Notes: a model not told the origin generated them from the letters alone. DNA of 64,000 bases from Pelagibius sp. CAU 1746 (GCF_039839785.1 NZ_JBDOQT010000001.1:1-64000); one strand, 5' to 3'. Shown: positions 48,951 through 58,582, counted from the first letter of the stretch. Numbers and translations are program-made.

Positions 48951-50261
48951 ATGGAAATCGACCTCGCCATCATCCTCGGCGCCATCCTGGTGCTGCTGGT
49001 CTTCTCGGCATTCTTCTCCGGCTCGGAAACGGCGCTGACTGCGGCCTCGCGCCCGCGCCTGCACAACCTGGCCCAGTCCGGCGACCACCGCGCCAACGTG
49101 GTCAACGACCTCTGGCACGAAAAGGAGCACCTGATCGGCGCCATCCTGCTGGGCAACAACCTGGTCAATATCCTGGCCTCGGCGCTGGCCACCAGCGCCC
49201 TCATCACCCTTTTCGGCGACGCCGGCGTGGCCTACGCGACCCTGGCCATGACCGTCCTGGTGCTGGTCTTCGCCGAGGTGCTGCCCAAGACCTACGCCCT
49301 GCAGAACGCCGACCGCGCCGCCCTGGCCGTGGCGCCGGTGATGCGCATCATCGTCGCCCTGCTGAAGCCCTTCTCGCTGGTCATCCAGATGATCGTACGC
49401 GCGGCGCTGTCCGGCTTCGGCATCGAAGTGCGCCACACGCTCTCCGCCGAGGCCTCCGAGGAACAGCTGCGCGGCGCCATCGACCTGCACCAGGGCGAAG
49501 GCGAGGAAGAGCGCCACGAGCGCGAGATGCTGCGCTCGATCCTGGATCTCGGCGACGTCTGGGTGGAGGAGATCATGATCCACCGCAAGGACGTGGTGGC
49601 CATCGACGTCGACCTGCCGGCGGCGCAGATCGTCGAGGCGGTTCTGGCCAGCCCCTTCACCCGAATTCCGCTATGGCAGGAGGATCCCGACAACATCGTC
49701 GCCGTGCTGCACGCCAAGGCCTTGCTGCGCGCGGTACAGGCGGCCAGCACCGACCTGGACAAGCTGGACGTCAGGGCCATTGCCGCCGCGCCCTGGTTCA
49801 TTCCCGAGACCACCGACCTGCTGTCGCAGCTCCAGGCCTTCCGCCGCCGCCACGAACACTTCGCCATCGTGGTCGACGAGTATGGCGAGATGCTGGGCAT
49901 CGTCACCCTGGAAGACATCCTGGAAGAGATCGTGGGCGACATCTCCGACGAGCACGACGTGGATATCGAGGGTGTGCAACAGCAACGCGACGGAACCATG
50001 ATCGTCGACGGCAAGGTCACCCTGCGCGACCTCAACCGGCGCTTCGAATGGCGCCTGCCCGACGAGGAGGCCTCGACCATCGCCGGCCTCATCCTGCACG
50101 AGGCGCGCTGCATTCCCGACGCCGGCCAGATCTTCACCTTCCACGGCTTCAAGTTCGAGATCCTGGGGCGCAAGCGCAACCAGATCACCTCGGTGCGGAT
50201 CTGCCCCAGCGACAGCGGGCCGGCCGAGGAGCCGGAGGACGAAGAGGCGGCACAAGGCTGA
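48951..50261 (+). CDS. CNNM/HlyC-CorC family transporter-associated protein
   Basis: This is an inner-membrane protein. The N-terminal DUF21/CNNM domain (residues about 5-190, FSAFFSGSETALTAASRPRLHNLAQSG, LIGAILLGNNLVNILASALATS) is followed by a CBS pair (about 200-330, MIHRKDVVAIDVDLPAAQIVEAVLASPFTRIPLW, FAIVVDEYGEMLGIVTLEDILEEIVGDI). A CorC/HlyC domain ends it (about 345-425). Relatives export magnesium or influence metal balance. I use ATG 48951 (436 residues); 18 codons upstream are open but not conserved. Downstream of aroB, a normal alphaproteobacterial position. Confidence 0.9.
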   Translation: MEIDLAIILGAILVLLVFSAFFSGSETALTAASRPRLHNLAQSGDHRANVVNDLWHEKEHLIGAILLGNNLVNILASALATSALITLFGDAGVAYATLAMTVLVLVFAEVLPKTYALQNADRAALAVAPVMRIIVALLKPFSLVIQMIVRAALSGFGIEVRHTLSAEASEEQLRGAIDLHQGEGEEERHEREMLRSILDLGDVWVEEIMIHRKDVVAIDVDLPAAQIVEAVLASPFTRIPLWQEDPDNIVAVLHAKALLRAVQAASTDLDKLDVRAIAAAPWFIPETTDLLSQLQAFRRRHEHFAIVVDEYGEMLGIVTLEDILEEIVGDISDEHDVDIEGVQQQRDGTMIVDGKVTLRDLNRRFEWRLPDEEASTIAGLILHEARCIPDAGQIFTFHGFKFEILGRKRNQITSVRICPSDSGPAEEPEDEEAAQG

Positions 50262-50474
50262 TTTCATCGACGCGTTATTCGCGTAAAGATTGAAAGGCCG
50301 CCGCCCAGCGCCGCTTGACCGCGATTCCGATGCCCTGCACAATCGGTTGCAAGCAGGGGGCGGGAAGAATCTCCCTGCAAGCGGCCGCGCCCTCTATGGC
50401 GCCTCTTATTGAAGCATAGGGCCTTGAATCTCTTAAGATTCGCACAAGAGCCCTTCCGCGCGGGAGGACCCCAT

Positions 50475-50921
50475 ATGCAGCGTAGAGTTGTACCGGATAT
50501 CGTCGATCAGCAGAAGATCGAGCTCTTGCCCGGCAGCACCACCGTCCGCGATGCCGTCCGCAATATGGCGGAGCGCCATATCGGCGCGGCCCTCGTCGGC
50601 AGCGGCGGGCGGCTGGAAGGCATCTTCACCGAGCGGGACCTGCTGATCCGCGTCGTGGCGCGCGGACTCGATCCCGACAGCACGCCCCTGAGCGCGGTCA
50701 TGACCGCCAATCCCGACACCGTGGGGCCCGACGATCTGGCCTCCCTGGCCCTGGAACGGATGCGCTCCTCCGGCTACCGCCACGTCCCGGTGGTCGAGGA
50801 CGGCGAGGTTGTCGGCATCGTCTCGCTGCGCGACCTCTACGCGGCGGCCAAGCGCGAGTTGGAGGAGGACCTGCAGCAGCGCGAAGCCTTCATCTTCGAC
50901 ACCGGCTACGGCACCGGCTGA
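50475..50921 (+). CDS. CBS domain-containing protein
   Basis: This is a stand-alone CBS-pair protein of 148 residues. Two CBS motifs are seen: LLPGSTTVRDAVRNMAERHIGAALV...GIFTERDLLIRVVARGLDPDSTPLSAVM and MTANPDTVGPDDLASLALERMRSSGYRHVPVVEDGEVVGIVSLRDLY. Such modules bind adenine nucleotides and modulate other proteins. ATG 50475 follows GGGAGG by 7 bases; the frame is open upstream with no support. Its target is unknown. Confidence 0.85.
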   Translation: MQRRVVPDIVDQQKIELLPGSTTVRDAVRNMAERHIGAALVGSGGRLEGIFTERDLLIRVVARGLDPDSTPLSAVMTANPDTVGPDDLASLALERMRSSGYRHVPVVEDGEVVGIVSLRDLYAAAKRELEEDLQQREAFIFDTGYGTG

Positions 50922-50991
50922 TCTCCCCAAGGAGCACCGCGGGCCCCTGGGAGAACGGCGGGCTTCCCGGGGCCTCGGCCGCTGCGCTTGG

Positions 50992-51019
50992 TTGACGGGC
51001 GGCCGCGGGGTCCTATAGT
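50992..51019 (+). promoter_or_regulatory. Predicted sigma-70 promoter of the DUF2889 gene
   Basis: TTGACG (50992-50997), a 16-base spacer and TATAGT (51014-51019); both boxes match the consensus at 5 of 6 positions. Transcription would begin about 30 bases before the ATG at 51058, which gives a short leader. Confidence 0.65.
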
Positions 51020-51057
51020 CGCGGGTTCCCTGTTCGAGAACCACGCGGTACCCGGCC

Positions 51058-51609
51058 ATGCCCCTCTCGCCCCCTGTCGAGCGAACCTGTCTGCACAATC
51101 GGAAATACGACTTTCAAGGCTACCAGCGCGCCGACGGCCTGTGGGACATCGAGGGGCGCATCGTCGACACCAAGACCTATGCCTTCGCCAACCAGGACCG
51201 CGGCGAGATCCCGGCCGGCGAGGCGCTGCACGACATGTCGATCCGCCTGACCATCGACGAGGACTTCAAGGTTCACGACATCGAGGCGGTGACCGACTTC
51301 AGCCCCTTCCGCCTTTGCCCGGACATCACGCCGAACTTCAAGCGCATGATCGGCGCCGAGATCAAGACCGGCTGGACCCAGCAGGTACGCCGGCAACTGG
51401 GCGGCGTCGAAGGCTGCACCCACCTGGTCGACCTGCTGATCGCCATGGCGACGGTCGCCTTTCAGACCCTCTATCCGGTGCGCGCCGCCACGGCCGCCAA
51501 ACGCCCGCCCGGCCAGCGGCCGGGCCTGCTGGAGACCTGCCACGCCTTCGCCAGCGACAGCCCCATCGTCAAGCGCTCCTGGCCGGACTTCTATACCGGC
51601 GAGGAGTAG
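51058..51609 (+). CDS. DUF2889 domain-containing protein
   Basis: A protein of unknown function (183 residues). The family begins with RTCLHNRKYDFQGYQRADGLWDIEGRIVDTKTY, as here, and continues LHDMSIRLTIDEDFKVHDIEAVTDFSPFRLCPDI and GCTHLVDLLIAMATVAFQTLYP. The conserved Cys-Thr-His (GCTHLVDLL) and R-C pairs could bind a metal or a ligand. No signal peptide, so cytoplasmic. Convergent with the NnrU-family gene; both stops flank a 15-bp triplicated segment. Confidence 0.82.
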   Translation: MPLSPPVERTCLHNRKYDFQGYQRADGLWDIEGRIVDTKTYAFANQDRGEIPAGEALHDMSIRLTIDEDFKVHDIEAVTDFSPFRLCPDITPNFKRMIGAEIKTGWTQQVRRQLGGVEGCTHLVDLLIAMATVAFQTLYPVRAATAAKRPPGQRPGLLETCHAFASDSPIVKRSWPDFYTGEE

Positions 51610-51610
51610 C

Positions 51611-51655
51611 CCCTAAAGCCAGGCCCCCTAAAGCCAAGCCCCCTAAAGCCAAGCC
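51611..51655. repeat. 15-bp triplicated segment at a convergent gene junction
   Basis: Three tandem 15-bp units (51611-51625, 51626-51640, 51641-51655; core CCCTAAAGCCAAGCC with one difference in the first) lie between the stop of the DUF2889 gene and the 3' end of the NnrU-family gene. The third unit supplies the stop codon and the last codons of NnrU. Extra units therefore repeat a potential minus-strand stop. Confidence 0.8.
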
Positions 51656-52314
51656 AAGGGGTCGAGCCCGATGACCGGCCCATGCAGGTGCAGCAGCGCC
51701 GCGTAGAGCAGCAGGCCCGCCAGCAGATCGATCACGCCGCAAAGCGGCACCACCCGCCGCAGCCGCGCGGCCGGTCCGCCATCCGTCTGAGCGGCGGCCG
51801 CCGCGTAGTCGGCCTCCGAAAGCCGCGCGCGCGCACGCCGCTCCATGCGTTTCATGCCGGCCAGGCTGAAGCCCGCCAGACTGCCGAAGAGGATGAGGCT
51901 CACCAGGTCGCCGTTGGCCACGAGGTGGGCGGCGGCCCAGAGGAAGAAGGCCCAAAGAACGGGGTGGCGGAACTGTGCCGCCAGGCCGGCGCGGCGCGGA
52001 TCGGCGAGGCCGCCGCGGAAGGAGACCGACAGCGGGCTGGGCTGCCACAGCGCCCCGGCGAGCAGGATGCTGGCGGGCAGCATGGCGGCCAGCGGCACCA
52101 GCGCCGTGGCCCGGCTGGGCGCCCAGAGCTCGATGTAGGGGGCGGCCAGGGCCGCGGCGATCACCCAGGCGATGGTCGCCAGGGAGACCAGCGAATAGAC
52201 CGCCAGATAGGCCGGCCGGCCCAGCTTCTCGATCAGCAGGACACGCAGGCCGGTCGCCGCCGGCAGGACGTGGGCGGCCAGGAAGACGGCAATGGCGGCG
52301 AAGAATTCGATCAT
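51643..52314 (-). CDS. NnrU family protein
   Basis: This is an integral membrane protein of the NnrU/isoprenylcysteine-methyltransferase-like group, about 5-6 helices in 223 residues. Seen are AAHVLPAATGLRVLLIEKLGRPAYLAVYSLVSLATIAWVI, FRHPVLWAFFLWAAAHLVANGDLVSLILFGSL and GMKRMERRARARL, typical blocks of the family. NnrU was first linked to nitrite/nitric oxide reduction, but many members are in genomes without denitrification. ATG start; no other nitrogen-oxide genes are nearby. Confidence 0.83.
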   Translation of the reverse strand: MIEFFAAIAVFLAAHVLPAATGLRVLLIEKLGRPAYLAVYSLVSLATIAWVIAAALAAPYIELWAPSRATALVPLAAMLPASILLAGALWQPSPLSVSFRGGLADPRRAGLAAQFRHPVLWAFFLWAAAHLVANGDLVSLILFGSLAGFSLAGMKRMERRARARLSEADYAAAAAQTDGGPAARLRRVVPLCGVIDLLAGLLLYAALLHLHGPVIGLDPLAWL

Positions 52315-52399
52315 GCTGCTGGATAGCGCCCCGGCGCCGACACCTCAACCTCCTCCGGTTCCCGCCGGCAGGTCCCGGACCTGCCTCGGCGCCGCCCGA

Positions 52400-52681
52400 T
52401 CAGCCGGCTCCGACCTCTTCTTCCGGGGTCAGGGTCTTGAGCTGCAGGGCGTGGACGCCGGCGGCCAGTTCTTCGGCCAGGATCTCGTAGACCCGGCGCT
52501 GGCGGGCGACGCGGCTCTGGCCGGCGAAGGCCGCCGAGACCACTTCGACGCTGAAATGGGTCTCGCCGCCTTCGCGGTAGCCGGCATGCCCCTTGTGCTT
52601 TTCCGAATCATCAACGACCTTAAGGCGTTGCGGCGCGAGGGCCTCGGTCAGTTTCTGTTCGATGGTCTGCGCGACTGCCAC
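52400..52681 (-). CDS. bolA: BolA family protein
   Basis: A small BolA-fold protein (93 residues) that partners monothiol glutaredoxins in iron-sulfur handling or acts as a regulator. It has the class motifs SEKHKGHAGYREGGETHFSVEVVSAAFAGQSRVARQRRVYEIL and a C-terminal HALQLKTLTPEEE. The invariant His in the FAG-xRVARQR/VHALQLK region is kept. ATG start at 52681. Neighbour to the J-domain gene and cobST, its usual surroundings in this class. Confidence 0.92.
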   Translation of the reverse strand: MAVAQTIEQKLTEALAPQRLKVVDDSEKHKGHAGYREGGETHFSVEVVSAAFAGQSRVARQRRVYEILAEELAAGVHALQLKTLTPEEEVGAG

Positions 52682-52830
52682 GGCACTGCTCCTTCACCGA
52701 CGATCTGCTGCGCCTGACGGGCGCGTCCAGAAGGTGGGTCGCCCGTCCGGGCCTGTCAACGCCGACCTGGCGGGCCCCGCCCGACAACGCCTCAATCCTG
52801 CCCGGAGGCAGGCCACCAGGGATCGCCTTC

Positions 52831-53787
52831 ATGTCATCCAACACTGCGCCCTCCACCGCCCTCAGCCCCGCCGCCGCGCGGCTGCTGCTGGTCGGCGTGG
52901 TGGTCCTCTGGGGCGTCAACTGGCCGGTCATGAAGGTCGGCCTGCAGTCCATGCCGCCGGTGTGGTTCGCCGCCGCGCGCATGACCCTGGGGGCGGCCAG
53001 CCTCTTCGCCGTGCTGGCCGTCCTGGGCCGCCTGAAGCTGCCGACGCGCCGCGACCTGGCGGTCGTCTTCACCGTCGGGGGACTGCAGATGGCCGCCTTC
53101 CTGGTGCTGGTGAACTTCGCCCTGGAGCACGTCGGGGCCGGACGCTCGGCGGTGCTGGCCTACACCACGCCGCTGTGGGTGACGCCGGCCGCCGTCCTGT
53201 TCCTGGGCGAGACCATGAACCGGCGGAAACTGCTGGGTCTCTGCCTGGGCCTCGGCGGCGTGGCCGTGCTGTTCAACCCCCTGGGCTTCGATTGGACCAG
53301 CCGCGCGGCCCTGACCGGCAACGCGCTGCTGCTGGCCGCCGCCTTTTCCTGGTCGCTGGCGATCCTGCATGTCCGCGTTCACGAGTGGGAGTCCTCGCCC
53401 CTGCAGCTCGCGCCCTGGCAGATGGTGCTGGCGGCGCCGCCGCTGGCGGCCCTCTCCTGGTTCACCGAGGACTGGTCGGCGATCGCCTGGTCCGGCGGGC
53501 TGGGCGCGATCCTGGCCTACAACGGCCCCCTGGCGACGGCCTTCTGCTTCTGGGCGGTGGTCAGCGTCAACCGGGCGCTGCCGGCCACCACCACCTCCCT
53601 CAGCCTGCTGGCGGTGCCGGTGGCCGGTGTCCTGGCCTCGGCGCTTTTCCTGGGCGAGCCGACGACCCCGACCCTGCTGGGCGGCCTGGCCCTCATCCTC
53701 TGCGGTACGGTGCTGGTGAACCTGGCCGACCTGCGCGGCGGGCGCGCCGCCGGGGGGCGGGACGCGCCGCCGACTCCCAACGACTGA
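52831..53787 (+). CDS. DMT superfamily EamA-type transporter
   Basis: This is an inner-membrane permease with about ten helices in two EamA repeats (residues about 15-145 and 165-300). Seen are LLLVGVVVLWGVNWPVMKVGLQSMPPVWFAAARM, VGAGRSAVLAYTTPLWVTPAAVLFLGE and, in the second repeat, AYNGPLATAFCFWAVVSVNRALPATTTSLSLLAVPV. 318 residues. Substrate (metabolite or amino-acid export) cannot be told from sequence. It is inserted between bolA and the J-domain gene. Confidence 0.9.
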   Translation: MSSNTAPSTALSPAAARLLLVGVVVLWGVNWPVMKVGLQSMPPVWFAAARMTLGAASLFAVLAVLGRLKLPTRRDLAVVFTVGGLQMAAFLVLVNFALEHVGAGRSAVLAYTTPLWVTPAAVLFLGETMNRRKLLGLCLGLGGVAVLFNPLGFDWTSRAALTGNALLLAAAFSWSLAILHVRVHEWESSPLQLAPWQMVLAAPPLAALSWFTEDWSAIAWSGGLGAILAYNGPLATAFCFWAVVSVNRALPATTTSLSLLAVPVAGVLASALFLGEPTTPTLLGGLALILCGTVLVNLADLRGGRAAGGRDAPPTPND

Positions 53788-53888
53788 GACTGCCGAAGAC
53801 GAACAGGGGCGACTAACAGCCCGGAATCGCGCGGTTTTACGGCCTGCCGCCCTTGCGCCCGGAGGGCCCCTTCCCACATAATTCAAAG

Positions 53889-54491
53889 ATGTCCGGTTCC
53901 CCCCAGAAGCCTCACGGCGACCCCTTCCATGAAGGCCCCTACCGCACCGGCGACGCCGGGTCGGACGCGGGCCTGCGCCGCTGCGAGCGGCCGGGCTGCA
54001 CGGCGGAAGGACTGCACCGGGCGCCGCGCTCGCGCGACGACCTCACCAGCTACTACTGGTTCTGCCTCGAGCATGTGCGCGAATACAACCTGGCCTGGGA
54101 CTATTTCAAGGACCTGGACGAGGACGACATCGAGCGGATCCGCCGCGGCGACGCGGTATGGCAGCGCCCGACCTGGCCCCTCAACGGCGGCCTCGGCGGA
54201 CGCAAGACTGGTCCGCACAGCAGACCCTTGCGCGACGGCTTCGGCTTCTTCACCGAGGAAGCCGCCGACCGGGAGCAGCACAAAGGCCGCTTTCCGCCCA
54301 CGTCCCGCCAGGCCAAGGCGCTCAAGACCCTGGAACTGGCGCCCAACGCCACCCTGGCCGAGGTCAAAGCGCGCTATAAGTCGCTGGTCAAGGAATTGCA
54401 CCCTGACATTACCGGCGGCGACGGACGCTCCGAAGAGCGGCTGAAAATCATCAACTTGGCGTATTCGGACTTGAAGGCGGCCTTCGACTGA
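53889..54491 (+). CDS. J domain-containing protein
   Basis: A DnaJ-like protein of 200 residues with an unusual layout: the J domain is at the C-terminus (about 148-198, KTLELAPNATLAEVKARYKSLVKELHPDIT, with HPD intact). The N-terminal 110 residues have Cys pairs (RRCERPGCTAEG, FCLEH) that may bind zinc, and YNLAWDYFKDLDEDDIERIRRGDAVWQRPTWPL. It would recruit DnaK. ATG 53889; 12 upstream codons are open but not conserved. This gene regularly precedes cobS in alphaproteobacteria and is 71 bases from it. Confidence 0.88.
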   Translation: MSGSPQKPHGDPFHEGPYRTGDAGSDAGLRRCERPGCTAEGLHRAPRSRDDLTSYYWFCLEHVREYNLAWDYFKDLDEDDIERIRRGDAVWQRPTWPLNGGLGGRKTGPHSRPLRDGFGFFTEEAADREQHKGRFPPTSRQAKALKTLELAPNATLAEVKARYKSLVKELHPDITGGDGRSEERLKIINLAYSDLKAAFD

Positions 54492-54562
54492 TGTTCAACA
54501 GGCTCAGGCCCTTCGACGTGCCGGGTTAAAACTCTAAATTCAAACGACGGAATTCCTACTTC

Positions 54563-55567
54563 ATGGCGACAGCAGACCCCACGGCCACCGACGGCGAGAT
54601 GCCGACGAGCGGCCCCGATATCGAAGTTTCGGTGCGCCAGACCTTCGGCCTCGACTGCGACATGCAGGTGCCGGCGTTCAGCCAGGCCAACGACTACGTG
54701 CCCGAGGTCGACGAAACCTACCGCTTCGACCACGACACCACCCTCGCCATCCTGGCCGGCTTCGCCCATAACCGCCGCGTGATGATCCAGGGCTATCACG
54801 GCACCGGCAAGTCGACGCATATCGAGCAGGTCTCCGCGCGCCTCAACTGGCCGTGCATCCGCGTCAACCTGGACAGCCACATCAGCCGTATCGACCTGGT
54901 GGGCAAGGACGCCATCGTGCTGAAGGACGGCAAGCAGGTCACCGAATTCCGCGAGGGCCTGCTGCCCTGGGCGCTGCAGCGCCCGACGGCCCTGGTCTTC
55001 GACGAATACGACGCCGGCCGCCCGGACGTGATGTTCGTCATCCAGCGGGTGCTGGAAGTCGACGGCAAGCTGACCCTGCTGGACCAGAACCGGGTCATCC
55101 GCCCGCATCCGGCCTTCCGACTCTTCTCCACCACCAACACCATCGGCCTGGGCGACACCACGGGGCTCTACCACGGCACCCAGCAGATCAACCAGGCGCA
55201 GATGGACCGCTGGAACATCGTCGCCACGCTGAACTACCTGGAACACGACGCCGAGGTGGAGATCATCCTCGCCAAGTCGCCGGAATACGACAGCGCCGAG
55301 GGCCGCGAGCGGGTCTCCGCCATGGTCGCCCTGGCCGACCTGACGCGCAGCGGCTTCATCAACGGCGACATCTCCACCGTGATGAGCCCGCGCACGGTGA
55401 TGACCTGGGCGGAGAACGCCACCATCTTCGGCGACGTCGGCTTCGCCTTCCGGGTCACGTTCCTCAACAAGTGCGACGAGATCGAGCGCCCCGTCGTGGC
55501 GGAGTACTACCAGCGCTGCTTCGGCAGCGAGCTGCCGGAGTCCGGCGTCAAGGCGCACATCACCTGA
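54563..55567 (+). CDS. cobS: Cobaltochelatase subunit CobS
   Basis: This is the AAA+ ATPase subunit of the aerobic cobaltochelatase that inserts cobalt into hydrogenobyrinate a,c-diamide. Walker [10 protein letters not shown] is at residues 77-85, Walker B at [13 protein letters not shown], and the sensor [20 protein letters not shown] is intact. N-terminal [18 protein letters not shown] is family-specific. 334 residues. It forms a pair with cobT, 17 bases downstream. No cobalamin riboswitch is seen upstream. Some genomes without cobalamin synthesis keep cobST, so CobN should be looked for elsewhere. Confidence 0.96.
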   Translation: MATADPTATDGEMPTSGPDIEVSVRQTFGLDCDMQVPAFSQANDYVPEVDETYRFDHDTTLAILAGFAHNRRVMIQGYHGTGKSTHIEQVSARLNWPCIRVNLDSHISRIDLVGKDAIVLKDGKQVTEFREGLLPWALQRPTALVFDEYDAGRPDVMFVIQRVLEVDGKLTLLDQNRVIRPHPAFRLFSTTNTIGLGDTTGLYHGTQQINQAQMDRWNIVATLNYLEHDAEVEIILAKSPEYDSAEGRERVSAMVALADLTRSGFINGDISTVMSPRTVMTWAENATIFGDVGFAFRVTFLNKCDEIERPVVAEYYQRCFGSELPESGVKAHIT

Positions 55568-55584
55568 GCCCGGGACGCCTCTAG

Positions 55585-57456
55585 ATGAGCCAGCCCGAAA
55601 ACCCGCTCGACGTCTTCCGGCGGACAACCGCCGCGACGGTGCGCGCCATCGCCGAGCGTGACGATATCAACGTCACCTATGCGCCGCGCGGCCAGGGGCT
55701 GGTCGGCAAGGAAGTGAAGGTAACGCTGCCGGCGCGCAATCTGCCGGCGGAGGAAGCCGCGCTGGTGCGCGGCGAAGCCGACGCCGCGGCCCTGCGCCTG
55801 CGCCACCACGACGGCAGCCTGCACGCTCACGCGCGCCCGCGCTCCCAGGAGGCGCGCGAGATCTTCGACGCCATCGAACAGGCGCGCTGCGAGGCGCTGG
55901 GCATGCGGCGCATGGCCGGTGTGGCGCAGAACCTGGATGCGGCCCTGGAGGAACAGTACCGGGTGCGCGGCCTGAACCGCGCCCAGAGCCGCGAGGACGT
56001 GCCGCTGTCGGAGGCCCTGCGCCTGCTGGCCCGCGAGGCCATGACCGGCGCGACGACGCCGGCCAGCGCCAAGGGCGTCATCGACCTCTGGCGCCCGATC
56101 CTGGGCCAGGAGATCCTGCAGGACATCAAGGAACTGGGCCGGCGCGCCGAGGACCAGGCGCTTTTCGCCGAGACGGTGCGCGACATGCTGCAGCACCTGG
56201 ACATCGACATCGGCCTGGAAGACGACCTCGAGCAGGACGAGGACGAGCAGGACCAGCAGCAGGACGAGTCCGAGGACGACAACAGCAGCAGCCAGACCGA
56301 CGGCGACGAGAGCGCCGAGACGCCGACCACCATGGAAGGCGAGGACAGCGAGGGCGACGAGTCCGAGGGCGCGGAGCCGCAGGCCGCCGAGGCCGACAGC
56401 GAGATGATGGAAGGCGCGGGCGAGGAAGACCCCGGCCGCCCCGGACAGCTTCCCGAGCTGTTCGGCCACAACGCCCGCGACAGCGAGCCCTATCACGCCT
56501 TCACCACGGAATTCGACGAGATCATCGAGGCGGAAGAGCTCTGCGATCCCGACGAGCTGACGCGCCTGCGCCAGATGCTGGACCAGCAGCTCGCCCACCT
56601 GCAGGGCGTCATCGCGCGCCTCGCCAACCGCCTGCAGCGCCGCCTGCTGGCGATGCAGACCCGCGCCTGGGACTTCAACCTGGACGAAGGCCTGCTGGAC
56701 ACCGCGCGCCTGGCCCGCGTCATCGTCAACCCGATGCACTCGCTGACCTACAAGCAGGAGCGCGATACCGAGTTCCGCGACACCGTGGTGACGCTGCTGA
56801 TCGACAACTCCGGCTCCATGCGCGGCCGCCCGATCACGGTGGCGGCGATGAGCGCCGACATCCTGGCGCGCACCCTGGAGCGCTGCGGCGTGAAGGTGGA
56901 GATCCTGGGCTTCACCACGCGCATGTGGAAGGGCGGTCAGGCGCGCGAACGCTGGATCGGCGCCGGCAAGCCGCCCAGCCCGGGCCGCCTCAACGACCTG
57001 CGCCATATCGTCTACAAGTCCGCCGATGCCCCCTGGCGGCGTGCGCGCAAGAACCTGGGCCTGATGCTGCGCGAGGGCATCTTGAAGGAGAACATCGACG
57101 GCGAGGCCCTGTTGTGGGCGCACAACCGCCTGATCGGGCGTACCGAGCAGCGCCGCATCCTCATGGTGATCTCCGACGGCGCGCCGGTCGACGACTCGAC
57201 TCTCTCGGTCAACCCGGGCAACTACCTGGAACGCCACCTGCGCGACGTCATCGCCTACATCGAGAACCGCTCTCCGGTGGAGCTTCTGGCCATCGGCATC
57301 GGCCACGACGTGACCCGCTACTACCGCCGTGCGGTCACCATCGTCGACGCAGAACAGCTCGGCGGCACGGTGATGGAGAAGCTGGCCGAACTCTTCGAGG
57401 AAGAGCACGGAGGTTTGGCCCCGCAAGGTCCGCGCCGCGGCGCCCGCGTCCACTGA
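55585..57456 (+). CDS. cobT: Cobaltochelatase subunit CobT
   Basis: This is the co-chaperone subunit of cobaltochelatase. An N-terminal domain (about 1-210) is followed by a highly acidic Asp/Glu/Gln stretch (about 212-300) and a C-terminal von Willebrand A domain (about 395-610). The metal-ion site reads D407-N-S409-G-S411. The loop [18 protein letters not shown] and the ending [29 protein letters not shown] are standard CobT. 623 residues, complete. It makes a ring with CobS that acts on CobN. Three bases separate its stop from the next gene's TTG start. Confidence 0.96.
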   Translation: MSQPENPLDVFRRTTAATVRAIAERDDINVTYAPRGQGLVGKEVKVTLPARNLPAEEAALVRGEADAAALRLRHHDGSLHAHARPRSQEAREIFDAIEQARCEALGMRRMAGVAQNLDAALEEQYRVRGLNRAQSREDVPLSEALRLLAREAMTGATTPASAKGVIDLWRPILGQEILQDIKELGRRAEDQALFAETVRDMLQHLDIDIGLEDDLEQDEDEQDQQQDESEDDNSSSQTDGDESAETPTTMEGEDSEGDESEGAEPQAAEADSEMMEGAGEEDPGRPGQLPELFGHNARDSEPYHAFTTEFDEIIEAEELCDPDELTRLRQMLDQQLAHLQGVIARLANRLQRRLLAMQTRAWDFNLDEGLLDTARLARVIVNPMHSLTYKQERDTEFRDTVVTLLIDNSGSMRGRPITVAAMSADILARTLERCGVKVEILGFTTRMWKGGQARERWIGAGKPPSPGRLNDLRHIVYKSADAPWRRARKNLGLMLREGILKENIDGEALLWAHNRLIGRTEQRRILMVISDGAPVDDSTLSVNPGNYLERHLRDVIAYIENRSPVELLAIGIGHDVTRYYRRAVTIVDAEQLGGTVMEKLAELFEEEHGGLAPQGPRRGARVH

Positions 57457-57458
57457 TC

Positions 57459-58451
57459 TTGCGGACGGCGCGCCTCACCGCCCTCCTTTACTGCCTGCTG
57501 CTGCTCGCCGCGCCCGCCGCGGCACAGACACCGCTCGAGATCCGCGCCACCCCGCTGCGCTTCAATGCCGAGGACAAGACCCAGGTCACCGCCGGCGACT
57601 TGCGCTGGCGCGGCGGCCTGCTGCTCAGCGCCGACGACCCGCGCTTCGGCGGCCTCTCGGACCTGGCGATCTCGCCGGACGGCACGCGCATCACCGCCAT
57701 TACCGATGCCGGGCGCTGGATCACCGCGCGCCTCACCTACGACCGGAACGGCCACCTCGCGGGCGTCGCCGAGGGACGCTGGGGCGCGCTGCGCGGCGCC
57801 GGGGGCCTGCTGCTGACCGGAAAGGCCAGACAGGACGCCGAGGCCCTGACCCGGCTGGACGACGGCAGCTTCGCGGTCGCCTTCGAGCGCCGCCACCGCC
57901 TGCGGCGCTTCCCCGGCGGCGACCTCACCAAACCGCCGGTGGAGATCGCCGCCCCCGCAAGCCTCGCCGCCGCCGCCGGCAACAGCGGCATCGAGGCCCT
58001 GGTGGCGCTGGCCGGCGACCGCCTGCTCGCCTTCACCGAGGGCCAGAAAGTTGGCGGTCTAGCGGGAGGCGACAGCTACGCGGTCTATCTGCGCGACGGC
58101 GCGGGCCTGTGGCAGGGCCTGGCCCTGAAACCCAAGGGCCTCTTCCACCCGACCGGGGCGGCGCAGCTTCCCTCCGGCGATGTGATCCTGCTGGAGCGGC
58201 GCTTCACCCTGCTGGGCGGCGTCAGCGCGCGCCTGCGGCGCCTCCCGCTCGCCGCGATCCAGCCGGGCGCCCTGCTGGACGGCAGCGAGATCGCCGAGCT
58301 GAGACCTCCGCTCACCCTCGACAACTTCGAGGGCGTAGCGGTCCATCGGCTGGGCGACGGCACGACGCGGATCACCCTCGTTTCCGACGACAATTTCAGC
58401 CCCCTGCAGCGCACCCTCCTCGTGCAGTTCGATCTGCTGCAAGGCGGTTGA
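57459..58451 (+). CDS. Exported esterase-like activity of phytase family protein
   Basis: This is a predicted periplasmic beta-propeller protein. A signal peptide (MRTARLTALLYCLLLLAAPAAA, cut before QTPLE) precedes a phytase-like repeat body: LSDLAISPDGTRITAITDAGRWITARL, DAEALTRLDDGSFAVAFERRHRL, GIEALVALAGDRLLAFTEG, and the closing LDNFEGVAVHRLGDGTTRITLVSDDNF. These fit the family named esterase-like activity of phytase. 330 residues. The start is TTG at 57459, three bases after the cobT stop, so it is coupled to cobST although no link to cobalamin is known. Confidence 0.82.
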   Translation: MRTARLTALLYCLLLLAAPAAAQTPLEIRATPLRFNAEDKTQVTAGDLRWRGGLLLSADDPRFGGLSDLAISPDGTRITAITDAGRWITARLTYDRNGHLAGVAEGRWGALRGAGGLLLTGKARQDAEALTRLDDGSFAVAFERRHRLRRFPGGDLTKPPVEIAAPASLAAAAGNSGIEALVALAGDRLLAFTEGQKVGGLAGGDSYAVYLRDGAGLWQGLALKPKGLFHPTGAAQLPSGDVILLERRFTLLGGVSARLRRLPLAAIQPGALLDGSEIAELRPPLTLDNFEGVAVHRLGDGTTRITLVSDDNFSPLQRTLLVQFDLLQGG

Positions 58452-58547
58452 GCCTCGCCGCTGCGGACAACTTGACGGGGATCAACGCAGCGCAGAATTG
58501 GGTGCGAACACTCTTCGCGTTCCCTCCGCATCGCGGTTTCGCCTAAG

Positions 58548-58563
58548 CTGTCCGCCTGGACAG
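58548..58563. promoter_or_regulatory. Short palindrome upstream of the thiol-dioxygenase-like gene
   Basis: CTGTCC-GCCT-GGACAG, a perfect 6-4-6 dyad ending 19 bases before the ATG at 58583, just upstream of the Shine-Dalgarno GGGGGAAG. It could be an operator or a leader hairpin near the ribosome site. Nothing identifies a regulator. Confidence 0.35.
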
Positions 58564-58582
58564 ATAAACGGGGGGAAGCAGC

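Noticed and set aside
54492-54562. Cobalamin riboswitch upstream of cobS
   Set aside because: Only 71 bases and no B12-box-like sequence; cobST need not be B12-regulated.
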